This document shows, piece after piece, positions 55,897 through 64,000 of a stretch of DNA of 64,000 nucleotides (position 1 is the first letter of the stretch; each line of letters starts with the position of its first letter). The notes under the pieces were generated by a model. It had not been told where the DNA came from. It searched no databases and saw only the letters and a list, made by a program, of their open reading frames with translations. The stretch is from Chryseobacterium sp. VAUSW3 (GTDB lineage Bacteria; Bacteroidota; Bacteroidia; Flavobacteriales; Weeksellaceae). The stretch covers positions 372,001 to 436,000 of the forward strand of contig NZ_NIUY01000001.1 of NCBI RefSeq assembly GCF_002205795.1, written 5' to 3'. Position numbers and translations under genes: made by a program.

Positions 55897-57410
55897 GATT
55901 CAAAAACGTTATACAGTAAACTGATTAACATTCCACAAACAAATCCAGAAATATGAGCTGCATTGTCTGAATTGGAAATTAAACCAAAAAAGATATTAAT
56001 CACGAAATAAGCAAAAATCACCAGTAAAACAATTTTATTTTCTTTAAAATTGTTGCGCAGAAGAAGAGCCATCGCAAAAGATCCTATCAATCCGAAAATG
56101 GCACCTGAAGCTCCTACCAATATCACATTTCCGTCATGCCAGATCAATGAAGAAATGCCTGCGATAATGCCGCTTACAAAGTAAATAATGGCAAATCTGG
56201 CTATACCAAATATATTTTCGCAGAAAAAACCGGCAATCCCCAGGACCATTAAGTTCATCAATAAGTGCATGATACCGCCGTGCAAAAACATACTGCTGAT
56301 AAAGCGCCAGTATTCGCCATTGGAAATTTGAGAACTCAAAGCTCCGAATCTGATTAAATCCTCAGTCTGCGGGTAAAAAGGATTGACTCCAAACAGCGAC
56401 AGAATAATAAATACCAGAAGATTCAGATCGATAAGTATAGGAGTTATAAAGTATCCCTTTTTGGGAACAAACAGTTGAAGAAAAAAGTTAAAATCATCTT
56501 CTTCATCTTTAGCCTTTACTGGCTGATCACGATAATTGGGGAAAATTAATGCGAATAAAATAACCAGAATGCCAATCCCAAGTATATAAAAAAACCAGGA
56601 AAGCACACTTCCTCCATCATCATTGAATTTCCCGTTAGAGGGAGATAAAAATATTACTTCCCTGTTTTGGGGATTATCCACAACGTTTAAAATCAAACGC
56701 TCATAGATCTCCTTTTTGTCTGAATTGGGAACTTTAATAAAATATGTATTGTTGTAAAAATTGAAATGCGCTAAATCATAATAGCATTTTTCTCTGAAGT
56801 TCTTATACTCAATTCGTTTTTCTTCGTCAGAAAGCCTGTTGCTTATTGTTTTTGAGAAGTGATTGGCAAACCAAACTTGGGGCGGATCATTTTTTGGCTC
56901 TTCCAAACTGTCTTTTAATATCGCAGCTACGAAATAGAAATGAAAATTTAAATCATTGCCATACTTCCCTGTAACATCCCTTGTAAATTGTGAAGAGAGA
57001 TAAGCATCATCGACGAAGTAGGAGTTAATTTTTATTCTGTTTACATTTTTATCTGAGCTTATTTGATGAATATCTGGAATTGTTTGGTTTTGAGAAAATT
57101 TTATTTTGTAATAAAATTGAGAACTCACTAAAGCCGCACATAATGCAATCCCAAAAATCACGAAATAAATAAAATTGTCTTTGTCTGGATTAGCATGCCG
57201 AAGAACTCCAATTCGCTTCCTCATTAAAATCAGTGAAATAACCGATAGAATCATTGGCAGATACAAATCCCAGACTTCTTCTTTAAAATCTAAAATCTGA
57301 AATTTAAAATCTAACAAGTAGCGTGAAATTCCTAATAGACTTACGCATAAAAAAACTGCCAACAGAAACATTGGCAGAATATGATATACCTTTTTTAAAT
57401 AATGCTGCAT
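55893..57410 (-). CDS. Rhomboid-family intramembrane serine protease with long N-terminal extension
   Basis: The 505-residue protein has a C-terminal rhomboid core of six to seven helices at about 310-505. It includes WRFISSMFLHGGIMHLLMN, the serine in VGASGAIFGLIGS and the histidine in AAHISGFVCG. The first ~310 residues hold three to four more membrane helices and a soluble segment of about 165 residues (about 115-280) that was not recognised. It cleaves substrates within the membrane; the target is unknown. It lies two bases after porP/sprF. Confidence 0.87.
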   Translation of the reverse strand: MQHYLKKVYHILPMFLLAVFLCVSLLGISRYLLDFKFQILDFKEEVWDLYLPMILSVISLILMRKRIGVLRHANPDKDNFIYFVIFGIALCAALVSSQFYYKIKFSQNQTIPDIHQISSDKNVNRIKINSYFVDDAYLSSQFTRDVTGKYGNDLNFHFYFVAAILKDSLEEPKNDPPQVWFANHFSKTISNRLSDEEKRIEYKNFREKCYYDLAHFNFYNNTYFIKVPNSDKKEIYERLILNVVDNPQNREVIFLSPSNGKFNDDGGSVLSWFFYILGIGILVILFALIFPNYRDQPVKAKDEEDDFNFFLQLFVPKKGYFITPILIDLNLLVFIILSLFGVNPFYPQTEDLIRFGALSSQISNGEYWRFISSMFLHGGIMHLLMNLMVLGIAGFFCENIFGIARFAIIYFVSGIIAGISSLIWHDGNVILVGASGAIFGLIGSFAMALLLRNNFKENKIVLLVIFAYFVINIFFGLISNSDNAAHISGFVCGMLISLLYNVFES

Positions 57411-57412
57411 TA

Positions 57413-58363
57413 TCAGTATCGGTACCCTCTGGTATTGATAAAGTTTTCGATATTATACCCTACGCTCAGCATAAAACTGCTGCCTGCGTACTGCTGAATG
57501 TCTGAAAGACCGAAATTATAACTCGCGCCAAAAAAGAAATTGTTTACGGTCGCCTTCAGGATAGGCGAAATTCCAAGATTCTGGTTGCCGAATCTGTTTC
57601 TTGAAGTTCTGAAACTCGCTCCGGCCGAAAAAGAACTTTCGTCACCCAATACTGTAGCCATCAGGTTAAAATCTGTTATTCTGGAGGAATTGGTGCTGAA
57701 ATTCATCAGAACCGATGGCGAAACATAAAACTGATCACCCAGGTAATAATCATACCCCGCATTCAGAATAATCTTGGTCGGTTCCGGCTCGATACCGTTG
57801 ACGATTGGGATATCATTGGTCAGCGCAATGTCATTTACGGAAATACCGGCAAATAAGTTACGGTAGGTTACGGCCATTCCCAGATTGGCATACACGAGAA
57901 ACAGACTGTTGGTATCCGAAGCCAGCGTAGGATCTCCCGGATCCTGAGGATTCAGTTTCGCGAGATCGATATTCATGTTGTAGAAATTCACGTTTGTTCC
58001 AAAGGAAAACTGGCTTTTCCTTTCGCCATCGTCGTCAATCGGAATAAAATAAGAAGCTCCGGCCCCAATTCCGTTGGAAGAAACCGGCCCGTTCTGGTCG
58101 CGGAAAAACGAAAGTCCCGCCCCTACCCGGTCGAAAACATTGGCATGAAGCCCAATCGACTGTACATTGGGCGACTCGGCGAACTGCGAAAACTGTTTCT
58201 GGTAATTTAAATTCAACACCACATCGTCTGTTTTACCGTAAAGTGCAGGATTAAACAGGAAATCACCGTCGAGCAGATACTGCTGATAATACGGAAGTGT
58301 TTCCTGGCCTTTGTAGTGTACAAAAAACAGTAAAACAGAAAATAAGGCATAAATTTTTCTCAT
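57413..58363 (-). CDS. PorP/SprF-family outer membrane protein (T9SS-associated)
   Basis: The 316-residue protein has a signal peptide (MRKIYALFSVLLFF), then YYQQYLLDGDFLFNPALYG, as in the PorP/SprF family, and barrel strands to the C-terminal SFMLSVGYNIENF. Family members bind the T9SS ring or anchor T9SS adhesins such as SprB. The start at 58363 is chosen because a TATATTTG box lies at 58385-58392, so the longer start at 58387 would be upstream of the transcript. Confidence 0.85.
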   Translation of the reverse strand: MRKIYALFSVLLFFVHYKGQETLPYYQQYLLDGDFLFNPALYGKTDDVVLNLNYQKQFSQFAESPNVQSIGLHANVFDRVGAGLSFFRDQNGPVSSNGIGAGASYFIPIDDDGERKSQFSFGTNVNFYNMNIDLAKLNPQDPGDPTLASDTNSLFLVYANLGMAVTYRNLFAGISVNDIALTNDIPIVNGIEPEPTKIILNAGYDYYLGDQFYVSPSVLMNFSTNSSRITDFNLMATVLGDESSFSAGASFRTSRNRFGNQNLGISPILKATVNNFFFGASYNFGLSDIQQYAGSSFMLSVGYNIENFINTRGYRY

Positions 58364-58384
58364 AATGGCGGAGTGAAATTTAAA

Positions 58385-58392
58385 CAAATATA
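58385..58392 (-). promoter_or_regulatory. TAnnTTTG -7 box, porP/sprF-rhomboid-hemW operon
   Basis: The minus strand reads TATATTTG 22-29 bases upstream of the start at 58363. It also decides that start. Confidence 0.5.
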
Positions 58393-58406
58393 AAAAACTT
58401 TTCGGG

Positions 58407-59477
58407 TTATCCGCGTTCCAGATAATTTCTCCATTTTTTCATGGCTTCCTCCATATCTGCGGGCATGGGACTTTCGAAATACATCTCTTTTTTGGTAACG
58501 GGATGGATGAAGCCCAGCGTATGGGCATGAAGGGCGTGGCGGGGCAGCACCTCAAAAACATTTTTTACAAACTGTTTGTATTTCGGCAGGTTAATTCCTT
58601 TCAAGATCACATTGCCTTCGTACCTTTCATCATTAAAAAGCGTGTGCCCGATATGTTTGAAGTGGGCGCGGATTTGGTGCGTTCTTCCGGTTTCCAGTTT
58701 ACATTCCACCCAGGTCATGTATTTAAACCTTTCGATGACTTTGTAGTGCGTAACGGCATGTTTACCGAAACTTCCGTCCGGGAAAACCGCCATCTGCATC
58801 CGGTTTTTCAGGTGTCTGCCGATATTTCCCGTAATCGTTCCTTCATCGTCGGGCATATTTCCCCACACGAAAGCCCAGTAGAGTCTTTTGGTGGTTCGGT
58901 CGAAAAACTGTTTGGCCAGGAAACTCAGCGCATATTCATTTTTGGCAATGACCAAAAGTCCGGAAGTATCTTTGTCGATCCTGTGCACGAGTCCTACCCT
59001 GTCGAGATCAGATTTCTCACCGTTTTTTTCGAAATGATAGGCCAGGGCGTTCACCAGCGTTCCGGTATAATTGCCGTGACCCGGATGTACCACCATGCCG
59101 GGATCCTTGTCTACCACCACCAAATCATCATCTTCATACACGATGTTGATAGGGATATCCTGAGGGATGATTATATTTTCGCGCGGCGGATGGGCCAGCA
59201 GCACGGATATTTCGTCGCCGGGTTTTACGCGGTAGTTCTGCTTTACGGGTTTACCGTTCACCACCACATTGCCTGCGCGGCAGGTTTGCGAAATCTTGTT
59301 CCGGGAAGAGTTCTGCCGGAAGATGAACAGAAACTTGTCGATGCGCAGCGGCTCTTGGTTTCGGTCAACTTTAATGTTGAGGTGCTCGTAGAGTCCTGCC
59401 GATTCGGCATCATCAGCTTCTCCGGATTCGCGGCCGGGTAAGTCTTCTTCTAAAAATTCGTCGGTTTCGTCGGACAT
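58407..59477 (-). CDS. rluD: RluD-type 23S rRNA pseudouridine synthase
   Basis: The 356-residue protein has an acidic N-terminal tail, an S4 domain at about 35-95 (LRIDKFLFIFRQNSSRNKIS) and a RluA/RluD catalytic domain with the aspartate in GLVHRIDKDTSGLLV. RluD modifies helix 69 of 23S rRNA. Other members act on other sites, so the target is a family-level guess. It follows the PASTA gene and its terminator. Confidence 0.9.
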   Translation of the reverse strand: MSDETDEFLEEDLPGRESGEADDAESAGLYEHLNIKVDRNQEPLRIDKFLFIFRQNSSRNKISQTCRAGNVVVNGKPVKQNYRVKPGDEISVLLAHPPRENIIIPQDIPINIVYEDDDLVVVDKDPGMVVHPGHGNYTGTLVNALAYHFEKNGEKSDLDRVGLVHRIDKDTSGLLVIAKNEYALSFLAKQFFDRTTKRLYWAFVWGNMPDDEGTITGNIGRHLKNRMQMAVFPDGSFGKHAVTHYKVIERFKYMTWVECKLETGRTHQIRAHFKHIGHTLFNDERYEGNVILKGINLPKYKQFVKNVFEVLPRHALHAHTLGFIHPVTKKEMYFESPMPADMEEAMKKWRNYLERG

Positions 59478-59482
59478 AGATT

Positions 59483-59513
59483 AAAAAAAGCTTCAACTTT
59501 CCGCTGAAGCTTT
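59483..59513 (-). terminator. Rho-independent terminator of the PASTA gene
   Basis: A perfect nine-base stem AAAGCTTCA/TGAAGCTTT (59487-59513) is followed on the minus strand by a run of T. It is 21 bases after the PASTA stop and just before the rluD start. Confidence 0.85.
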
Positions 59514-59533
59514 AGGTGATTATTAAATAAGTA

Positions 59534-60580
59534 TTATTCTACTATTACTTTTTTGGCTTTCGGCTTTTCTGCAGGTTTTGCGGGGGTTGCAGGTGCCGTA
59601 GTTTTCGGTTTGCTGTCGGCCCCGGATTTGGGCGTCTCAGATTTAGGGGTCTCCGCCTTTGGGGTTTCGGCTTTTTGCGTTTCACGCGTCGGGGTTTCCG
59701 GTCGCGGCTCTACGGTTCTCGGTGCAGGTTCCCGGTAAACCGGTGGATCCACAAACTCCGGAAGCGGCTCTACATCCTGAAGTTTAATTCTGTAAATCGC
59801 ATTGAGCTCGCTTATTTTTCCGCCCATTTCCGCAGGGGTCTTTTTACTCGACCAGATATCAATCTGCATTCCCTGATCGCGGACATCAAACGGTGCCGGA
59901 TCCTGATAATATACAATATCCGATTCGTCCTGCTTGCCGTCTTCACTTTCCACAAGACCTACTTCGAAAAGATTCTGTTTGATGATGGCTTTCGCTTCCT
60001 GTACGGTTAATCCCACTAGATTGGGAACGGTAATATTTCTTTTGGGGCCTGCGCCAATGACCAGATCAATGGTTGAAAAACGTGGCAGCAGCGTTTCCGG
60101 CTTCAGCACTGTTCCATTATACAGCATCCTGAGCACGGCGTCGCGCTGAATACTGGGCTCGTAAATGGTATCGCCAACCTTCAGCCCTACCTGTTCCAGC
60201 TGCCGGAAGGCCAAACCTTTGTACCTGTCCAGAACATCAGGAACCGAGACCTGTGCGTAGGTTCTCGGGTTTACTTTAAGGATAATAGTCCTGCCGTCTT
60301 TCACACGGGAACCCGGTGACGGATAAATCTGTAAAACCTGAAAAGGGCGGTATTTGGGATCGTATTTGAAACTGTCAACCTCATAATCCAGTCCGGAATC
60401 ATCGAGGATTTTTATGGCATCATGTACGGATCTGTTCATCACATTGGGTACTGCGATCTCCTTGCCGTGATTCGTATGAAGCTCCAGCCACCGGAATGTT
60501 AACCAAACCAATCCTGTGAAAACCACAGCTGCCAAAATGATATTAACCAGGACTTTCCAGTGGAAAAGCGATTTAAGCAT
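59534..60580 (-). CDS. Membrane-anchored PASTA-domain protein without a kinase
   Basis: The 348-residue protein has a short cytoplasmic start and one helix (about 10-28). Three PASTA domains begin AVPNVMNRSV (about 42), SVPDVLDRYK (about 112) and TVPNLVGLTV (about 188). A proline-, lysine- and threonine-rich tail with repeated ETPK(A/S) words ends the protein. PASTA domains usually bind peptidoglycan precursors. Kinase-less forms like this are common in Bacteroidota and their role is not established. Confidence 0.88.
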   Translation of the reverse strand: MLKSLFHWKVLVNIILAAVVFTGLVWLTFRWLELHTNHGKEIAVPNVMNRSVHDAIKILDDSGLDYEVDSFKYDPKYRPFQVLQIYPSPGSRVKDGRTIILKVNPRTYAQVSVPDVLDRYKGLAFRQLEQVGLKVGDTIYEPSIQRDAVLRMLYNGTVLKPETLLPRFSTIDLVIGAGPKRNITVPNLVGLTVQEAKAIIKQNLFEVGLVESEDGKQDESDIVYYQDPAPFDVRDQGMQIDIWSSKKTPAEMGGKISELNAIYRIKLQDVEPLPEFVDPPVYREPAPRTVEPRPETPTRETQKAETPKAETPKSETPKSGADSKPKTTAPATPAKPAEKPKAKKVIVE

Positions 60581-60605
60581 ATTTCTAAATCTTTAAATAT
60601 AGTTG

Positions 60606-60613
60606 CAAATATA
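60606..60613 (-). promoter_or_regulatory. TAnnTTTG -7 box, PASTA gene
   Basis: The minus strand reads TATATTTG about 26-33 bases upstream of the start at 60580. Confidence 0.5.
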
Positions 60614-60685
60614 TAAAATAATCTTTTTCGTAAATGAGAGAAACTTATTGCTCCGGTTTTTAATGTTCAAAAGTTTTGAAATATT

Positions 60686-60693
60686 TATCTTTG
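60686..60693 (+). promoter_or_regulatory. TAnnTTTG -7 box, yicC-gmk-nadA cluster
   Basis: TATCTTTG lies 18-25 bases before the yicC start at 60711. Confidence 0.5.
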
Positions 60694-60710
60694 CAGACTA
60701 AAGCAAATCC

Positions 60711-61568
60711 ATGATTTTATCCATGACCGGCTTCGGAAGAAGCGAAGGAGTGTTCGAAGGAAAAAAAATTACTGTCGATATCAAGTCGCTCAACAGCAAA
60801 TCATTCGACCTGAATATAAAAATGCCCCTGCGGTATAAAGAAAAAGAATTCGAACTGCGGAAAGTCCTCAACGACAATATCCTGCGCGGTAAGGTAGACT
60901 GCTACATCAATCTCGAAGCGCTGGACGATTCCGGTGATGTGAGCGTAAACCATGAGCTGGTGAAAGCCTACATGGATGATCTGAAGAAAATTGCCGCCGA
61001 CGGACCCGATTTCGAATACCTGAAAATGGCCATCAGAATGCCCGATGCCATCTCTACCCGCCCCGACGAACTGAATGAAAATGAATGGATCTTCCTGAGC
61101 GGCCTCATGAAAGAAGCCCTGGCAAAATTCGACAGTTTCCGCAAAACCGAGGGCAATAACCTCCACGAAGAGCTGAAACGCAACATCCACAATATTGAAA
61201 ATTACCTATCGCAGGTGACGCCTTACGAAAGCATCCGCCTGGAAACCATCAAAGAAAAATACCGGAGCACCCTGAATGAATTCGACAATATTGATGAAAC
61301 AAGATTTTATCAGGAAATGGCTTATTTCACTGAAAAACTCGACATTTCTGAAGAAAAGGTCCGCCTTGCCCAACACCTGAAATATTATAACGAGGTGATG
61401 AAAAACGAAGAGTTCAACGGAAAGAAACTCGGCTTCATCTCCCAGGAAATCGGCCGCGAAATCAATACGTTAGGCTCAAAAGCCAACCACGCAGAAATCC
61501 AGAAACTCGTGGTGATGATGAAAGACGACCTGGAGAAAATCAAGGAGCAGACGCTGAATGTTCTGTAA
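60711..61568 (+). CDS. YicC-family endoribonuclease
   Basis: The 285-residue protein has ILSMTGFGRSEG at the N-terminus, SLNSKSFDLNIKMP, and the C-terminal DUF1732 part with EIGREINTLGSKANHAEIQ. YicC proteins of other bacteria are endoribonucleases implicated in RNA turnover and stress. It is the first of four plus-strand genes and, as usual, is directly followed by gmk. Confidence 0.9.
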   Translation: MILSMTGFGRSEGVFEGKKITVDIKSLNSKSFDLNIKMPLRYKEKEFELRKVLNDNILRGKVDCYINLEALDDSGDVSVNHELVKAYMDDLKKIAADGPDFEYLKMAIRMPDAISTRPDELNENEWIFLSGLMKEALAKFDSFRKTEGNNLHEELKRNIHNIENYLSQVTPYESIRLETIKEKYRSTLNEFDNIDETRFYQEMAYFTEKLDISEEKVRLAQHLKYYNEVMKNEEFNGKKLGFISQEIGREINTLGSKANHAEIQKLVVMMKDDLEKIKEQTLNVL

Positions 61569-61636
61569 AAAGAGCCAAGGAAAAAGGACAAAGAGCCTAA
61601 AGCAGGAATCCACTAACCATTATGCATTAGCCAAAT

Positions 61637-62200
61637 ATGAACAAAGTCATCATCTTTTCAGCCCCTTCCGGAAGCGGCAAAACCACTTTGGTAAAACACT
61701 GTCTACAGCAATTTCCGCAATTGCAGTTTTCCGTTTCAGCGACTACCAGAGCTTTGAGAGGTGAAGAAATTCACGGGAAAGACTATTTTTTCCTTTCGGT
61801 AGAAGCATTTAAGAAACTGATTTCAGAAAATGCTTTCGTGGAATATGAAGAAGTGTACCACGATAAATTCTATGGAACCCTGAAATCGGAGGTCGAAAGA
61901 ATCTGGCAAAGCGGCAAAACCGTAATTTTCGATGTGGATGTAAAAGGCGGGATCGCCCTAAAAAAATATTTCGGCGACAAAGCCCTCTCGGTTTTCATTA
62001 TGCCTCCGTCCATTGAAGAGCTGGAGCGAAGACTGGTTTCACGCGCCACCGATGATCCGGAAACCATCAAAACCAGAGTCGCTAAAGCTTCTGAAGAAAT
62101 GACGTATAAAGACCAGTTCGATGCAATCATCGTCAATAACGATCTTGACGAAGCGAAAAATACAACAGAAAATATCATGAAAAACTTCCTTCATTCATGA
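61637..62200 (+). CDS. gmk: Guanylate kinase
   Basis: The 187-residue kinase phosphorylates GMP to GDP with ATP. P-loop SAPSGSGKTTLVK (about 7-19), SATTRALRGEE for GMP binding and VIFDVDVKGG. The upstream yicC is 68 bases away and the following gene overlaps by four bases (ATGA). Confidence 0.95.
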   Translation: MNKVIIFSAPSGSGKTTLVKHCLQQFPQLQFSVSATTRALRGEEIHGKDYFFLSVEAFKKLISENAFVEYEEVYHDKFYGTLKSEVERIWQSGKTVIFDVDVKGGIALKKYFGDKALSVFIMPPSIEELERRLVSRATDDPETIKTRVAKASEEMTYKDQFDAIIVNNDLDEAKNTTENIMKNFLHS

Positions 62201-62928
62201 AAATTGCCATTATCGGCTGCGGATGGTTAGGCAAAAGGTTGGCGAAACATCTTACCGGCCGGAATCATCACGTCATCGTGACGACTACTTCTCCTGAAAA
62301 AGTTGAGGAGTTGAAGGAAGTTGCGGCAGAAGTTCATGTGCTCGATTTCAGTAAAGATTTTGACGCAGATTTCCTGAATTCTGCCGAAGTTGCTATTTTC
62401 AGCATGCCTGTTTCCCGCCATTCATGGTTTGAAGGTTTTAAAAAATTGGGAACTCAGTTCAGAAAATCCCTGTTTTTCAGCTCTACCGGAATTTACCCTC
62501 AGCAAAACGGAATCTTTACCGAAGAACATCGTGAAAATCTTCGCGGAGATCTTCTGGCTTCAGAGCAATTGGTTAAAACCAAATATCCTGAAACCATTAT
62601 TCTGCGTTTGGGTGGTTTGATGGGTGACGAAAGATCCCTGAAGAATTTTTATGCAGACAGACAACCGCCTGAGCCCGAAAAAAAAGTAAATTACATCCAT
62701 TACGGAGATATTTCAGCAATGGTAGAACTTTTGCTCTCTGCAGACCATCACAATAAACTTTATAATATCGTTGCACCGGAACATCCTACGGTTCTTGAGG
62801 TATTAAACGGTGATAAAGAAGCAGGCAAATCCAGTATAAATGAAGACGGCGACCGAATCATCTCGTCTAATCTTTTCATTAAAGAATTTAATTATAAATT
62901 TATACATCCGAATCCTAAATATTTTTAA
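62197..62928 (+). CDS. NAD(P)-binding SDR-like protein (YeeZ-like)
   Basis: The 243-residue protein begins MKIAIIGCGWLGKRLAKHL, a Rossmann GxGxxG-type start. It has TTTSPEKVEELKEV and LFFSSTGIYPQQNG, and ends GDRIISSNLFIKEFNYKF. It belongs to the atypical SDR group near YeeZ/YbjT. The substrate is unknown. It is translationally coupled to gmk and lies two bases before nadA. Confidence 0.75.
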   Translation: MKIAIIGCGWLGKRLAKHLTGRNHHVIVTTTSPEKVEELKEVAAEVHVLDFSKDFDADFLNSAEVAIFSMPVSRHSWFEGFKKLGTQFRKSLFFSSTGIYPQQNGIFTEEHRENLRGDLLASEQLVKTKYPETIILRLGGLMGDERSLKNFYADRQPPEPEKKVNYIHYGDISAMVELLLSADHHNKLYNIVAPEHPTVLEVLNGDKEAGKSSINEDGDRIISSNLFIKEFNYKFIHPNPKYF

Positions 62929-62930
62929 TC

Positions 62931-63950
62931 ATGAGTACAGCGAATTTAGATAAAGCAAAATCGAATCTTCCGGTAAGGGGATTCTTAAAAATAGATGATC
63001 TTGTAATTCCTCAGGGCGAAGAACTGGTACAGGCCATTTTGGATCTTAAAAAGGAAAAAAATGCAGTAATCCTTGCACATTATTACCAGCCGCCAGCCAT
63101 TCAGGATATCGCAGATTTCCTGGGAGATTCCCTTCAGTTGGCACGTCAGGCAAAGGAAACCGATGCCGACATGATCGCGTTCTGTGGGGTACATTTCATG
63201 GCCGAAGCTGCCAAAATCCTGAATCCTACAAAAAAAGTAGTCCTTCCGGATACCCAGGCAGGCTGCTCACTGGCCGACGGCTGCAGCGGTGAAGGTCTCC
63301 GGGCCATGCGCGCAAAACATCCCAATGCGCTTATCGCCACCTACATCAACTGTAACGCGGAGACGAAAGCAGAATCTGATATTATTGTAACCAGCTCCAA
63401 TGCGGAAACCATTATTAAATCACTGCCCGAAGACCGCCCGATCATCTTCGCACCCGATAAAAACCTTGGTGCTTATTTAGCAAAAAAAACCGGCCGCGAA
63501 ATGATTCTGTGGGACGGAAGCTGCATCGTACACGAAGCCTTCTCCATGGAAAGAATCGCAAAACAGTTGGCAGAACATCCCGATGCCAAACTGATTGCGC
63601 ATCCTGAAAGCGAATCTGCTGTCCTCGATCTTGCGCATTTTGTGGGCTCCACCTCAGCATTACTCAATTACGTGGAAAAAGATGACTGCCAGAGATTCAT
63701 CGTGGCGACTGAAGAAGGAATTCTGCACGAGATGAAAAAACGTGCACCACATAAAGAACTGATTCCTGCTTTGGTTTTTGATGAAAGCTGCAACTGTTCG
63801 GAATGTTTTTACATGAAGAGAAACACGATGGAAAAACTGTACCTCTGCATGAAATACGAGTTGCCCGAGATTTTAATTGATGAGGAACTTCGCCTGAAAG
63901 CCCTGAAACCCATCGAAGCCATGCTTGAACTGAGCAAGACGATAAAATAA
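62931..63950 (+). CDS. nadA: Quinolinate synthase A
   Basis: The 339-residue enzyme condenses iminoaspartate and dihydroxyacetone phosphate to quinolinate in NAD synthesis, using a [4Fe-4S] cluster. It has VILAHYYQPPAIQDIADFLG, the first cysteine in AFCGVHFMAEAAKIL, cysteines in YINCNAETKAESD and in CNCSECFYMKRNTMEKLY. Length is normal. No nadB or nadC follows within the window. Confidence 0.93.
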   Translation: MSTANLDKAKSNLPVRGFLKIDDLVIPQGEELVQAILDLKKEKNAVILAHYYQPPAIQDIADFLGDSLQLARQAKETDADMIAFCGVHFMAEAAKILNPTKKVVLPDTQAGCSLADGCSGEGLRAMRAKHPNALIATYINCNAETKAESDIIVTSSNAETIIKSLPEDRPIIFAPDKNLGAYLAKKTGREMILWDGSCIVHEAFSMERIAKQLAEHPDAKLIAHPESESAVLDLAHFVGSTSALLNYVEKDDCQRFIVATEEGILHEMKKRAPHKELIPALVFDESCNCSECFYMKRNTMEKLYLCMKYELPEILIDEELRLKALKPIEAMLELSKTIK

Positions 63951-63965
63951 TAAATTAAAAGCGTT

Positions 63966-63987
63966 GTTAGGGCTCAGAGCCCTAACA
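63966..63987 (+). terminator. Hairpin after nadA, possible terminator
   Basis: GTTAGGGCTC pairs with GAGCCCTAAC around a very short loop, 16 bases past the nadA stop. No clear T-run follows before the window ends, so it may equally be a repeat. Confidence 0.35.
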
Positions 63988-64000
63988 GCGCTATGTGTAA

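Overview
The window is a piece of a Bacteroidota chromosome, most likely a flavobacterium of the Chryseobacterium/Kaistella type (family Weeksellaceae). The evidence is two large surface proteins with type IX secretion (T9SS) C-terminal sorting domains, a PorP/SprF protein, a DUF3822-RsmD pair, a kinase-less PASTA protein, HU-like proteins of the Bacteroidota type, and TAnnTTTG promoter boxes upstream of many genes. The species call is inference.

Layout. 1-12160: a truncated secreted-protein gene and two tandem giant T9SS adhesin-like genes with related C-terminal halves and unrelated N-terminal modules. 12655-15964: a lipoate-protein ligase, an array of ~180-bp hairpin repeats that truncates an HU-like gene, and a divergent XRE regulator/HU pair. 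16974-46160: a ~29-kb minus-strand surface polysaccharide (capsule/O-antigen type) locus. Upstream to downstream it encodes an outer membrane beta-barrel protein, Wza, Wzc, a WbpP-like epimerase, a WbpO-like dehydrogenase, a UDP-glucose dehydrogenase-like enzyme, two FdtA-like ketoisomerases, an FdtC-like acetyltransferase, an FdtB-like aminotransferase, an SGNH-like protein, the Wzx flippase, GT2, a pyruvyltransferase-like protein, GT2, two GT4, an O-acyltransferase, two more GT4-like enzymes, two paralogous polymerase-like membrane proteins and a last GT4. A DUF559 nuclease-like gene framed by two palindrome-ended repeats sits between the two polymerase-like paralogues. 47105-63950: housekeeping genes (recX, a four-helix-bundle gene, glyA, a DUF6370-like gene, an Smr-domain gene, a DUF3822 gene, rsmD, murI, hemW, a rhomboid protease, porP/sprF, rluD, a PASTA gene, yicC, gmk, an SDR-like gene, nadA).

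How the polysaccharide genes fit together (inference from families): nucleotide-sugar enzymes would supply a uronic acid, an N-acetylhexosaminuronic acid and a dTDP-3-acetamido-3,6-dideoxyhexose. The glycosyltransferases build the unit, pyruvyl and acyl groups decorate it, Wzx flips it, one of the polytopic proteins polymerises it, and Wzc/Wza control length and export.

The most unusual aspect is the density of non-coding repeats. At least six families are visible: (i) ACCACCCCGTC-ended palindromic elements, four copies, two of which frame the DUF559 gene; (ii) ~180-bp double-hairpin units with a compensatory substitution; (iii) ACTTTGTCAAAGT twin hairpins; (iv) ~160-bp tandem units between rsmD and murI; (v) low-complexity GGTTGAGG and CACTAACC tracts that sometimes run into coding sequence; (vi) a composite repeat in inverted copies on both sides of most of the polysaccharide locus. 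No rRNA, tRNA, CRISPR array, integrase or classical IS transposase was recognised.
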